Program-made: the position numbers and the translations under genes
Part shown: positions 41,483-48,724 of the stretch, piece by piece
How the letters are laid out: each line of letters begins with the position of its first letter
How positions within the stretch are numbered: position 1 is the first letter of the stretch
Source: Acidimicrobiales bacterium
GTDB lineage: Bacteria > Actinomycetota > Acidimicrobiia > Acidimicrobiales > Aldehydirespiratoraceae
Direction: 5' to 3'
NCBI GenBank assembly: GCA_041394245.1
Contig: JAWKIR010000003.1
Coordinates: 784,562-848,561 of the forward strand
Length of the DNA stretch: 64,000 bases
Notes under the pieces: generated by a model
The model's input: the letters and a program-made list of their open reading frames with translations, nothing else
Database searches by the model: none
What the model was told of the DNA's origin: nothing

Positions 41483-42862
41483 TCAGGACCGGTGCCACAC
41501 CGGCCCGGTTGGGGTGTCCTCCACGACGATGCCGCGGGCGGCGATCTCGTCGCGGAGGCGGTCGGCCTCGGCGAAGTCCTTCGCCGCCCGGGCGGCCGTA
41601 CGGGCGGCGACGAGTGCATCGATCTCGGCGTCGTCGTCGCCTGCCGCCGCGGTGCCCACGGTCATACCGAGCGCGCCGGCAAGGTCGATGACGGTGGCGA
41701 CCAGCGAGGCCGCTGCTGCATCGCCGTCGTCGAGGGCGGCATTTGCTCGGCGGACGGTCTCGAAGATCGTGGCGACCGCCTCGGGTGTGCCCATGTCGTC
41801 GTCCATCGCCTCGCGGAACGCGGCCACGGCGGTGTCGTCGAGTGGGGCATCGGCCAGGTCGAGATCGGCGGCACCGGCCTTGCGGGCCATGGCATCGAGG
41901 CGTTCGATCGCACCGCGGGCCTGGGCCATCACGTCGGCGTTGATCTCCATCGTCTTGCGATAGTGGGTCTGGAGCAGCAGCAGGCGCAGCGCCCGGGCGT
42001 TGAGTGGATGCTCGTCGAGCAGGGCCTGCACGGTCGTGAAGTTGTTGAGGGACTTCGACATCTTCTCGCCGCCGATGTTGAGCATGGCGTTGTGCATCCA
42101 GTGGCGGGCGAAGTCACGCCCGGCCGCGATGGCCTCGGCCCGCTCGTTGGTGTGGTGCGGGAAGACCAGGTCGGTGCCGCCGCCGTGCAGGTCGAAGCCG
42201 TCGCCGAGCACGTCGAGGCTCATGGCGACGCACTCGATGTGCCAGCCGGGGCGGCCGTCGCCCCAGGGCGAGGGCCAGGTCGGCTCGCCGGGCTTGGCCG
42301 CCTTCCAGAGCGCGAAGTCGAGTGGGTCTTCCTTGTTGTCGTCGATCTCGATGCGGGCTCCGGCACCCTCGCGGAGATCGTCGAGGCTGCGGTGCACGAG
42401 CCCGCCGTAGTCCTCGACCGAGTGCACACGCAGGTAGACGCCCGAGTCGTTGGCGTAGGCGCTGCCGTTGTCGACCAGTGTCTGGATGAACGCGACCATC
42501 TCGTCGACGTACTGGGTCGCGTGGGGTCGGTCGTGGGGACGCAGGATGCCGAGCGCATCGAAGATCGCCGCGTCGTAGACCGCCTTCCATTCCTCGGCGA
42601 CCTCGGGCTCGGTCGAGCCCTCCCGGTTGGCCCGGTTGATGATGTTGTCGTCGATGTCGGTGACGTTGGCGACATGGTGGACCTCGAGCCCGCACCATTC
42701 GAGGTAGCGGCGGACGATGTCGTAGGTCATCGCCTGACGGGCGTGGCCGAGGTGGGGGTGGTCGTAGACGGTCGGGCCGCAGGCGTAGAGCGAGACCTTG
42801 CCCTCGTCGCGGAGCTCGAGTGGGCGGATCTCTCCGCTGAGGGTGTCGTAGAGGCGCATCAT
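41483..42862 (-). CDS. cysS: Cysteinyl-tRNA synthetase
   Basis: 459 residues from ATG 42862, overlapping the mshC stop by four bases. Class I HIGH motif in YACGPTVYDHPHLGHARQ (zinc Cys near residue 29), zinc ligands in WHIECVAMS and FPHHTNERAEA, and the KMSKS loop in GGEKMSKSLNNF. It charges tRNA-Cys. Its position right behind mshC, which also activates cysteine, means two paralogous cysteine-adenylating enzymes share one transcript and would compete for the same free cysteine. Confidence 0.96.
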   Translation of the reverse strand: MMRLYDTLSGEIRPLELRDEGKVSLYACGPTVYDHPHLGHARQAMTYDIVRRYLEWCGLEVHHVANVTDIDDNIINRANREGSTEPEVAEEWKAVYDAAIFDALGILRPHDRPHATQYVDEMVAFIQTLVDNGSAYANDSGVYLRVHSVEDYGGLVHRSLDDLREGAGARIEIDDNKEDPLDFALWKAAKPGEPTWPSPWGDGRPGWHIECVAMSLDVLGDGFDLHGGGTDLVFPHHTNERAEAIAAGRDFARHWMHNAMLNIGGEKMSKSLNNFTTVQALLDEHPLNARALRLLLLQTHYRKTMEINADVMAQARGAIERLDAMARKAGAADLDLADAPLDDTAVAAFREAMDDDMGTPEAVATIFETVRRANAALDDGDAAAASLVATVIDLAGALGMTVGTAAAGDDDAEIDALVAARTAARAAKDFAEADRLRDEIAARGIVVEDTPTGPVWHRS

Positions 42863-44043
42863 GTGAGGGGAGCGGCGGGACGGTCGAGCCGGATGCCGAC
42901 CAGGGCGCCGAGTTCGGCCAACACCGTAGGGGCTGTCGGGTCGTCGCCCCCGGCAGTTATTGCCGCGGCGAAGTCGGTGAGCGCGGCCCGCGCCGTCGGC
43001 GCGTCGAGATCGTCGTCGAGGGCGGCGCGGACCCGTGCGGCGAAGGGCGCCGGGTCGGGCCCGCTCCCGGCCGCCGCGGCGGTGACGAGGGCGTCGAGCA
43101 TCGTGGAGGCGTCGTCGATGTCGGTGTCGAACCACTCCCAGTCGTCGCGATAGTGGTGACCCATGAGCGCGAGGCGAATCGCCCGCGGGTCGGCCGTCTT
43201 CGAGAGCTCGCTGACGAACACGAGGTTGCCGAGCGACTTCGACATCTTCGTGCCCTCGTAGGCGACCATGCCGCAGTGCATCCAGTGGCGCACGAAGGGC
43301 GCGCCCGTCGCGGCCTCGCTCTGGGCCCGCTCGCACTCGTGGTGCGGGAAGATCAGGTCGCTGCCCCCACCGTGGAGGTCGATCGTCTCACCGAGGATGC
43401 CCATCGACATGGCGCTGCACTCGATGTGCCAACCCGGTCGTCCGGCGCCCCACGGCGAGTCCCAGCTCGGCTCGTCGTCGAGTGAGGGTTGCCAGAGGAT
43501 GAAGTCGAGCGGGTTGCGCTGACGGGGGTCGTCGGGGTTGCCGCCGCGTTCTCGGGCGAACTCGATCATGGTCTCCTCGTCGTAGCCCGAGACCGCCCCG
43601 AACGACTCGAAGGTCGCCACGTCGAAGAAGACGGTGCCGTCGACCGCGTACACGTGGCCGCCGGCCTCGAGCCGTTCGATCAACGCGACCATCTCGTCGA
43701 TCCACTTGGTGGCATGGGGCTCGACCTCGACCGGCCGGGTGTCGAGGGCGACCATGTCGCGATGGAACCGGGCGGTCTCGGTCGCCGCCAGCTCCAGGAA
43801 GTCGATGCCGAGCTCACGTGCCTTCGGGAGAATGGAGTCGTCGACGTCGGTGATGTTGCGGACGAGGCGCACGGTGTGGCCGAGATCCTCGAGCCGGCGG
43901 ATCAAGAGGTCGTAGGTGACGTAGGTGTTCGCGTGGCCCAGGTGGGTCGAGTCGTAGGGCGTGATGCCGCAGACGTAGATCGACACCACCTCGCCGGGTT
44001 CGAACGGGACGGTCTCGGCGCGGGCCGTGTCGAAGAGACGCAC
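42859..44043 (-). CDS. mshC: L-cysteine:1D-myo-inosityl 2-amino-2-deoxy-alpha-D-glucopyranoside ligase
   Basis: 394 residues. It resembles CysRS but has MshC-specific motifs: IYVCGITPYDSTHLGHANTY in the nucleotide site, GWHIECSAMSMGILG with zinc ligands, FPHHECERAQ, and a KMSKS loop in YEGTKMSKSLGNLVF. MshC adenylates cysteine and joins it to GlcN-Ins, the ATP-dependent step of mycothiol biosynthesis. It is 21 bases behind a dsrE-like gene and overlaps cysS by four bases. Other msh genes are not in the window. The assignment is firm; CysRS activity is excluded by the CGITPYD signature. Confidence 0.92.
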   Translation of the reverse strand: MRLFDTARAETVPFEPGEVVSIYVCGITPYDSTHLGHANTYVTYDLLIRRLEDLGHTVRLVRNITDVDDSILPKARELGIDFLELAATETARFHRDMVALDTRPVEVEPHATKWIDEMVALIERLEAGGHVYAVDGTVFFDVATFESFGAVSGYDEETMIEFARERGGNPDDPRQRNPLDFILWQPSLDDEPSWDSPWGAGRPGWHIECSAMSMGILGETIDLHGGGSDLIFPHHECERAQSEAATGAPFVRHWMHCGMVAYEGTKMSKSLGNLVFVSELSKTADPRAIRLALMGHHYRDDWEWFDTDIDDASTMLDALVTAAAAGSGPDPAPFAARVRAALDDDLDAPTARAALTDFAAAITAGGDDPTAPTVLAELGALVGIRLDRPAAPLT

Positions 44044-44064
44044 GGCGCCACGGTAGCGGTCGCG

Positions 44065-44580
44065 CTACGTGAAGATGATCTGGCCGCCGGCGGCCATCTC
44101 GTAGAAGTCGCCGATGGTGATGATGTCGTCGACGTGCTCGACGAAGTCGTCCCGCTCGAGCTTGAAGAGGTCGACCGACGCCAGGCAGGCGTAGACGCCG
44201 GCCCCGGTGTCGGAGATCATCTCGATGAAGTCCGGAATCGACGGGATGTCGAGCGCTTCGATCTGATGCTCCATGTACTTGGTCATCAGCGCCGACACGC
44301 CCGGCAGGCCGCCGGCCCAGGTCGGGATGTGCAGGCCGGGGTTGCCCACGGTCGAGACCTTGATGTGGTCCTGACGCTTCTTGTGGATCGCGTCGAGTCC
44401 GAAGAAGGTGAAGAAGACGTTCGCCTCCATGCCCTCGGCGCGGGCCCCGTTCGCCATGATCAGCCCGGGATAGATCTCCTCGAGGGAGGCCTTGGAGATG
44501 ACGATCGAGACCTTGGTGATCGGCTCGGGCTCGCCTTCGGATGTGGTCTTGGTGTCGAACTGTTCGGCCAATGTCGCCAT
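44065..44580 (-). CDS. DsrE/DrsE2-family sulfur-relay-like protein
   Basis: 171 residues from ATG 44580, preceded by GGAAAGG. The middle (KVSIVISKASLEEIYPGLIM) and end (GAGVYACLASVDLFKLERDD) match DsrE2-like proteins, with the cysteine in VYACLASVDLF as the expected persulfide-carrying residue. Similar proteins shuttle sulfane sulfur between SQR or rhodanese and downstream acceptors. It is part of the sqr operon, 18 bases behind the TusE-like gene. No transmembrane segment, so it is cytosolic. Confidence 0.85.
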   Translation of the reverse strand: MATLAEQFDTKTTSEGEPEPITKVSIVISKASLEEIYPGLIMANGARAEGMEANVFFTFFGLDAIHKKRQDHIKVSTVGNPGLHIPTWAGGLPGVSALMTKYMEHQIEALDIPSIPDFIEMISDTGAGVYACLASVDLFKLERDDFVEHVDDIITIGDFYEMAAGGQIIFT

Positions 44581-44598
44581 GACGGCCACCTTTCCTGT

Positions 44599-44919
44599 CT
44601 AGATGCAGCCTTTGGGCTTCGGGATGCCGGCGATGCGGGCGGCCAACTTGGCCGGACCGCCGGGGAAGAGCTGGTACAGCTCCTTGACGCTCACACCGGA
44701 CGACTTGCCGAGTTTGCGAACCGTCGGACCGGTTCCCTTCTCGAAGTACTCCTGGCGCATGTAGTTGATGACGTTCCAGTGCTGGTCGGTGAGCGGGCCG
44801 GTGATGCCCCATTCCTCGGCGAGTTGGGGAACCATGTCGGTCGTCCACTGCTCCGGGTCGACGAAGAAGCCTTCTTCGTTCAGCTCGACGTCGACGCCTG
44901 CGAGTGTTGCGATGGTCAT
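44599..44919 (-). CDS. TusE/DsrC-family sulfur carrier with single C-terminal cysteine
   Basis: 106 residues. Clear DsrC/TusE signature: VELNEEGFFVDPEQWTTDM near residue 10, LTDQHWNVINYMRQEYFEKG in the middle and the penultimate cysteine in the C-terminal arm AGIPKPKGCI. The second conserved Cys of dissimilatory DsrC, about ten residues upstream, is absent. It is therefore a TusE-type single-cysteine carrier rather than a DsrAB partner. It probably receives sulfur from SQR or DsrE. It lies between sqr and the dsrE-like gene with gaps of 28 and 18 bases. Confidence 0.9.
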   Translation of the reverse strand: MTIATLAGVDVELNEEGFFVDPEQWTTDMVPQLAEEWGITGPLTDQHWNVINYMRQEYFEKGTGPTVRKLGKSSGVSVKELYQLFPGGPAKLAARIAGIPKPKGCI

Positions 44920-44947
44920 CTCGTTCTCTCTTTCGTTCGTCTCGGGG

Positions 44948-46201
44948 TCACGAGGTCTCGACGGGTTCCTTCCCGCGATCGGGCATGTCCGCGCCGATAC
45001 CGGGGATGTCGCGGCCGGGGAGCAGGCCGTGCCAGTAGAAGGACTGGAACATGAGCTTGCCCAGGTGGTTGATGCGGGATTCCTTGAGGAGCGGCAGGCC
45101 GAAACGGCTCGGGTAGTGGCCCGGAAGCGGCTCGGTCTCGTAGTTGAAGTCGATCAGCAGCGCCTTCGAGAACCCGGTCTCGATGAAGCAGTTGGCATGC
45201 CCGTCGTAGCTCGCTTCGAGCGGCGTGCCGGCGAGGAACGATGCGATGTTCTCGACGAGCACCTCACCTTCGAAGTGCGTGACCGACCCCGCCTTCGAGG
45301 TCGGCACGTCGGCGGCATCGCCGAGCACGAAGATGTTCGGGCGAACCAGCGATTGCATCGTGGCGTTGTTCGTGGGCACGAAACCGAGTTCGTCGCCGAG
45401 GTCGCCGGACTCGGCGACATACGGCGCGCCGCCGTGCAGGGGCACGATCACGGCCAGGTCGAAGGGAACCTCGGTGCCGTCGTAGCCGATCAGCATCTTG
45501 TTCTCGTTGTCGACCTCGCCCGTGTTGAACTCGGTGACGATCTCGATGTGCTTGTCCTCCAGCAACGAGCCGAGGGCATTGGATGCGACCGGCTTGGTGA
45601 AGGCTCCGTCGAGCGGGGTGGCGTAGACGATGGTGATCGCATCGCGGACGCCCTTCTCGGTGAAGTACCAGTCTGCGAGGAAGACGAACTCGAGCGGGGC
45701 TACGGGGCACTTGATCGGCATGTCGACGACGTTGACGACGAGGCGACCCTCGCTGAAGTTCTCGAGCGCGTCGTGGAGCGCCGTCGCCCCCTCCATGTCG
45801 TAGAAGGTGAAGACCGAGTCCATCCACGCATCGCCGAGGAGGCCCTCGGTCTCTTCGGGCTGCAGCACCGTCCCGGTGGCAACGAGGAGGACGTCGTAGT
45901 CGAGGACGGCCCCATCGCCGAGCTCGACCCGGTTGGCATCGATGTCGACCCTGGCCACCGGGTTCAGGTGGTAGGTGATGTCGTCGTGCAGCTGGTCACC
46001 CCGGGGGCGGACGATCTCATCGGGTTTGGCCAGCCCGAACGGCACGAACAGGAGGCCGGGCTGGTACACGTGGGTGTCGTTCTCGTCGACGATGTCGATC
46101 ATCAGCTCCGAGACCGGAAACTGCTTGCGGAGCCGGTTCGCGGCGAGCGTTCCGCCGGTTCCGGCACCGAGTATGACGAGCCGCCGTGGTGTGTCGGTCA
46201 T
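44948..46201 (-). CDS. sqr: Sulfide:quinone oxidoreductase-like flavoprotein
   Basis: 417 residues from ATG 46201. FAD-binding LVILGAGTGGTLAANRLRKQ at the N-terminus, ATG motif (LLVATGTVLQPEE), and GDAADVPTSKAGSVTHFEGE near residue 300. Two cysteines at 165 (MPIKCPVAP) and 338 (GHANCFIETG) match the redox pair of SQR. The C-terminal helix rich in aromatic residues (LMFQSFYWHGLLPG) suits membrane or quinone contact. The enzyme oxidises sulfide to sulfane sulfur and reduces quinone. Downstream genes (TusE-like, DsrE-like, MshC) suggest transfer of sulfur to protein or mycothiol acceptors. Confidence 0.87.
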   Translation of the reverse strand: MTDTPRRLVILGAGTGGTLAANRLRKQFPVSELMIDIVDENDTHVYQPGLLFVPFGLAKPDEIVRPRGDQLHDDITYHLNPVARVDIDANRVELGDGAVLDYDVLLVATGTVLQPEETEGLLGDAWMDSVFTFYDMEGATALHDALENFSEGRLVVNVVDMPIKCPVAPLEFVFLADWYFTEKGVRDAITIVYATPLDGAFTKPVASNALGSLLEDKHIEIVTEFNTGEVDNENKMLIGYDGTEVPFDLAVIVPLHGGAPYVAESGDLGDELGFVPTNNATMQSLVRPNIFVLGDAADVPTSKAGSVTHFEGEVLVENIASFLAGTPLEASYDGHANCFIETGFSKALLIDFNYETEPLPGHYPSRFGLPLLKESRINHLGKLMFQSFYWHGLLPGRDIPGIGADMPDRGKEPVETS

Positions 46202-46247
46202 CTGTGTCTCCCTGTTCACACTGAGCATCGGCGTTTGGATCGGCCGA

Positions 46248-46264
46248 GACAAAGGTCCTTCGTC
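46248..46264. promoter_or_regulatory. Imperfect dyad in the sqr promoter region (DosR-like)
   Basis: GACAAAGG-T-CCTTCGTC pairs in seven of eight positions and is centred 55 bases upstream of the sqr start. On the minus strand it lies in a GGGACGAAGGACCTTTGTC context. It resembles a GGGAC-N-GTCCC-like box of DosR/DevR-type redox regulators, though only partly. It also faces the divergent DsbA-like gene. Confidence 0.33.
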
Positions 46265-46318
46265 CCGTCTTGACGCGCGGCTGCGCGGGTCACTTCGGGC
46301 GCCCGTAATCTGGCGTAC

Positions 46319-46933
46319 ATGCGCAGACGTCTCGAGGTGTTCGCCGACATCACCTGCCCGTTCACCCATGTCGGCCTGAAGCGGGTGGTCGCCCAGCTCG
46401 ACGAGCTCGGCGCCGATGTCGACCTGGTCGTTCGGGCATGGCCGCTCGAATGGGTCAACGGCGAGATGTTCGATGCCGAGGCCATCGCCATGAAGATCGG
46501 CGTGCTGCACGACCAGCTCGGAGTCGACGACTTCGCCGGGTTCGATCCGTCGGCCTGGCCGACCACGTCGATCCCCGCCCTCAACCTCTGCGCCGCCGCC
46601 GCCCGGGAAGGCACCGCCAAGGGCCTGGAAGTGGCCCTCGCGGTACGGGCCGCCCTCTTCGAGCGGGGAGCCGACATCTCCGACCCTGCCGTGCTGGCCG
46701 AGATCGCCGCCGCCCACGGGCTGCCGACGCCCGGGACCGATCCCGACCCAGGGGTCGAATCCGACTACGACGAGGGTCGGCGTCGCGGCGTGCGCGGGTC
46801 ACCCGACTTCTGGGTGGGCGACACCGAGTTCTTCTGTCCGTCGCTCGATCTCTCCCGCAACGACGAGGGCGAGCTCATCGCCCACTTCGACCCCGACGGG
46901 CTGTCCCGGTTCGTGGCCGCTGCCGTCGGCTGA
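46319..46933 (+). CDS. DsbA-family thioredoxin-like protein
   Basis: 204 residues. The thioredoxin-fold start LEVFADITCPFTHVGLKRV carries a single active-site Cys (CPFT rather than CxxC). The later RGVRGSPDFWVGDTEFFCPS has the cis-proline region. A helical insertion of about 100 residues is in the middle, as in FrnE/2-hydroxychromene-2-carboxylate isomerase-like proteins. With a lone Cys it may act with mycothiol as a glutathione-transferase-like isomerase or a disulfide reductase. It is divergent from sqr across 117 bases; its link to sulfur metabolism is inferred. Confidence 0.82.
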   Translation: MRRRLEVFADITCPFTHVGLKRVVAQLDELGADVDLVVRAWPLEWVNGEMFDAEAIAMKIGVLHDQLGVDDFAGFDPSAWPTTSIPALNLCAAAAREGTAKGLEVALAVRAALFERGADISDPAVLAEIAAAHGLPTPGTDPDPGVESDYDEGRRRGVRGSPDFWVGDTEFFCPSLDLSRNDEGELIAHFDPDGLSRFVAAAVG

Positions 46934-46967
46934 GTCCGTAGCGGGTGTCTGACACCGCTGTGGCGGG

Positions 46968-47189
46968 TCAGGAATCGGGGGTGTCCGGATCGGACCGGGT
47001 GCTCGGACTCCTGACGAAGCGAGCCACCACGAGGCCGAGCAGCAGCAGGCCGATGAGCATCACGCCGGCGGCGGTGAACGCCGTGACGTCGACGTCCTCC
47101 CATTGCTGATTGGCGAAGATCGCCAGCCCGGCGAGTCCGAAGAACAGGCCGGCGATGAGGGCGATCGGGTCGATCGGGTGGGTGTCCAT
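46968..47189 (-). CDS. Small two-helix membrane protein next to the PspC/LiaF-like gene
   Basis: 73 residues from ATG 47189, overlapping the stop of a 24-residue ORF (ATGA). Two hydrophobic helices: ALIAGLFFGLAGLAIFANQ (about 9-28) and AAGVMLIGLLLLGLVVARF (about 40-58). The tail is Ser/Thr/Asp-rich. The last gene of the PspC/LiaF-like operon. Its origin and function are unknown; size and position suggest an accessory membrane subunit of the envelope-stress module. Confidence 0.68.
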   Translation of the reverse strand: MDTHPIDPIALIAGLFFGLAGLAIFANQQWEDVDVTAFTAAGVMLIGLLLLGLVVARFVRSPSTRSDPDTPDS

Positions 47190-47263
47190 CAGGATTCCTT
47201 GGGGAGTTGGTCGAGGAGAACGGCGATCATGAGTCCGAGCATCCAGAGTCCGACTATGGGCAT
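47189..47263 (-). CDS. 24-residue single-helix micro-protein in the PspC operon
   Basis: ATG 47263 lies inside the end of the PspC/LiaF-like gene (overlap of ten bases), and its TGA overlaps the next gene's ATG (ATGA). The peptide begins MPIVGLWMLGLMIAVLLDQL, a single hydrophobic helix followed by a short charged tail. The two overlaps are the usual sign of translational coupling. No family is recognisable. It may be a regulator of the stress system or simply a ribosome-delivery ORF. Confidence 0.45.
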   Translation of the reverse strand: MPIVGLWMLGLMIAVLLDQLPKES

Positions 47264-48594
47264 GGGATCGTCCCGCCGCCGCAGACGATGACTTCGGCCT
47301 CGCCGATGCCGAGGTCGACGTCGAGATGCAGGGTGCCACCGGCCGGGTCGCCGACACTGCGTTCGAGGGCGACGTCGACACCGTCGTCGTTGAGGCGCAG
47401 GTCGTGGTCGCTGACGATGACCGACCCGAGTCGACCGTCGAGGTCGATGTCGACGCCGAGCGTGTCGGGCACCCAGATCTTGAGCTCGCCCACGGTGAGG
47501 CCGATGGCGAGGTCGCGATCCTCGCCGTCGAGGTCGAGGTCGCCGAGGTCGATGTGGAGCTGGCCGACCCCCCATCGGTACTCGTCAGCGAGTTCATCGA
47601 GGCTGTCGACGGTGATCAACTCCTCACCGACGCCGTCCCACCAGGTGAGGTCGACCGCGGCGACGGCCCAGGCGATCGGCAGCAGCAAGAGACCGAGCCA
47701 GATGAGGCCTCGGGCCCGTCCAGCGAAGGCCGAGACGACGAGCACCACGCCGATGACCATGAGGCAGATGGCGAAGAACGCGGCCGGGTCGGTGCTCCAC
47801 CAGCCGACCCGATCGGCGAACACGGTGAGGCCGGCGAACGCGAGGAGCAGCGCGAGGCCGATCGGGCCGAGGAACGGTGCCGGGCGAGGTCGGCGCCGGG
47901 CCGAGCGAGGTGGCCGGGCCGGTGCCGGGGCGTCGGTCGCTCCCTCGGGCTGCACACCCTGTTCCTGAACACCCTGCTCCTGAACACCCTGCCCCTGAAC
48001 GCCCTGCCGATAGCCGTGACGCCACTGGTGTCGACTCTCACGCCATTCGTCGCGTTCCCGACGCCACTCGGAACGGACCGCCTCGCGTTCGCTGCGCCAC
48101 TCGGCGTCGTGGCGGTGCCAGCGGTCGTGCCAGTCCGTTCCGTCGGCGGGCCACACCAGCAGCGCGATGCCCGCCGCCAGGATGAGGAGCGGCAGGAAGA
48201 GCCCATCGCCGAGCGGCAGCCAGAACAGCGAGCCCGAAAGCACGACGATCCCCACGAGCAAGAGGCCGACGGCGAGGAAGGCCCGGCCACCCGGTCGATG
48301 ACCGCCGCGCAATGCGTTGATCGCCATGCTCTCGTCCTCGTGGGCGTGCGGCATCACCAGCCACGCGATGAGATACAACCCGATTCCGCTGCCGCCGAGC
48401 AGGGCGAGCGCCACGAAGGCCAGGCGCACGATGATCGGATCGATGCCGAAGTAGTCGGCGATCCCACCACTCACGCCGGCGATCATCCGGTCGTCATTGC
48501 TGCGACGGAGACGCCGGGGACCGATGGGATCGCCGGGGGGAGGAGCCGGGGGGAGCTCCTGGGTGGTGTCGTCGGTGGTCGACTCTTCGCTCAT
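47254..48594 (-). CDS. PspC domain protein with LiaF-like C-terminus
   Basis: 446 residues from ATG 48594. N-terminal PspC domain (LRRSNDDRMIAGVSGGIADY and GIGLYLIAWLVMP, about 28-85), three helices (about 105-145), a charged Trp/Arg/His-rich linker (about 150-200) with a tandem VQEQG repeat, two or three helices (about 240-300) and a LiaF-like beta-sandwich end (IDLDGRLGSVIVSDHDLRLN). LiaF-type proteins restrain stress-sensing kinases. It is divergent from a PspC-fused kinase and response regulator across 130 bases and is followed by two very small membrane ORFs. Confidence 0.85.
   Translation of the reverse strand: MSEESTTDDTTQELPPAPPPGDPIGPRRLRRSNDDRMIAGVSGGIADYFGIDPIIVRLAFVALALLGGSGIGLYLIAWLVMPHAHEDESMAINALRGGHRPGGRAFLAVGLLLVGIVVLSGSLFWLPLGDGLFLPLLILAAGIALLVWPADGTDWHDRWHRHDAEWRSEREAVRSEWRRERDEWRESRHQWRHGYRQGVQGQGVQEQGVQEQGVQPEGATDAPAPARPPRSARRRPRPAPFLGPIGLALLLAFAGLTVFADRVGWWSTDPAAFFAICLMVIGVVLVVSAFAGRARGLIWLGLLLLPIAWAVAAVDLTWWDGVGEELITVDSLDELADEYRWGVGQLHIDLGDLDLDGEDRDLAIGLTVGELKIWVPDTLGVDIDLDGRLGSVIVSDHDLRLNDDGVDVALERSVGDPAGGTLHLDVDLGIGEAEVIVCGGGTIPCP
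47956..48000. repeat. Three 15-bp tandem repeats in the PspC/LiaF-like gene
   Basis: Units begin at 47956, 47971 and 47986 (accctgttcctgaac and one- or two-base variants), with a decayed fourth copy after 48001. They encode GVQEQ pentads in the linker on the minus strand. The length is in frame, so copy-number change would not disrupt the protein. Confidence 0.85.
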
Positions 48595-48636
48595 GGATCC
48601 AACTCTGACGCCTGGGCGACGATCTGCCCATCGGGG

Positions 48637-48657
48637 TCGACCCTGATTCGACCCTGA
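48637..48657. promoter_or_regulatory. 10-bp direct repeat, candidate response-regulator site
   Basis: TCGACCCTGA occurs twice, at 48637-48646 and 48648-48657, an 11-base period that puts both on one face of the helix. It lies between the divergent PspC-LiaF-like gene and the PspC kinase gene. A LuxR-type response regulator encoded nearby could bind it. Confidence 0.45.
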
Positions 48658-48724
48658 GACCTCGGGGACCGCTCCGGGTTCACCCCCGAGTCGCAACTGG
48701 GCCGGTTCGTGCGAGCATGGAGGC

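Noticed and set aside
44599..44919. Dissimilatory DsrC of a sulfate-reduction or reverse-Dsr pathway
   Set aside because: The second conserved cysteine is missing and no dsrAB genes are in view.
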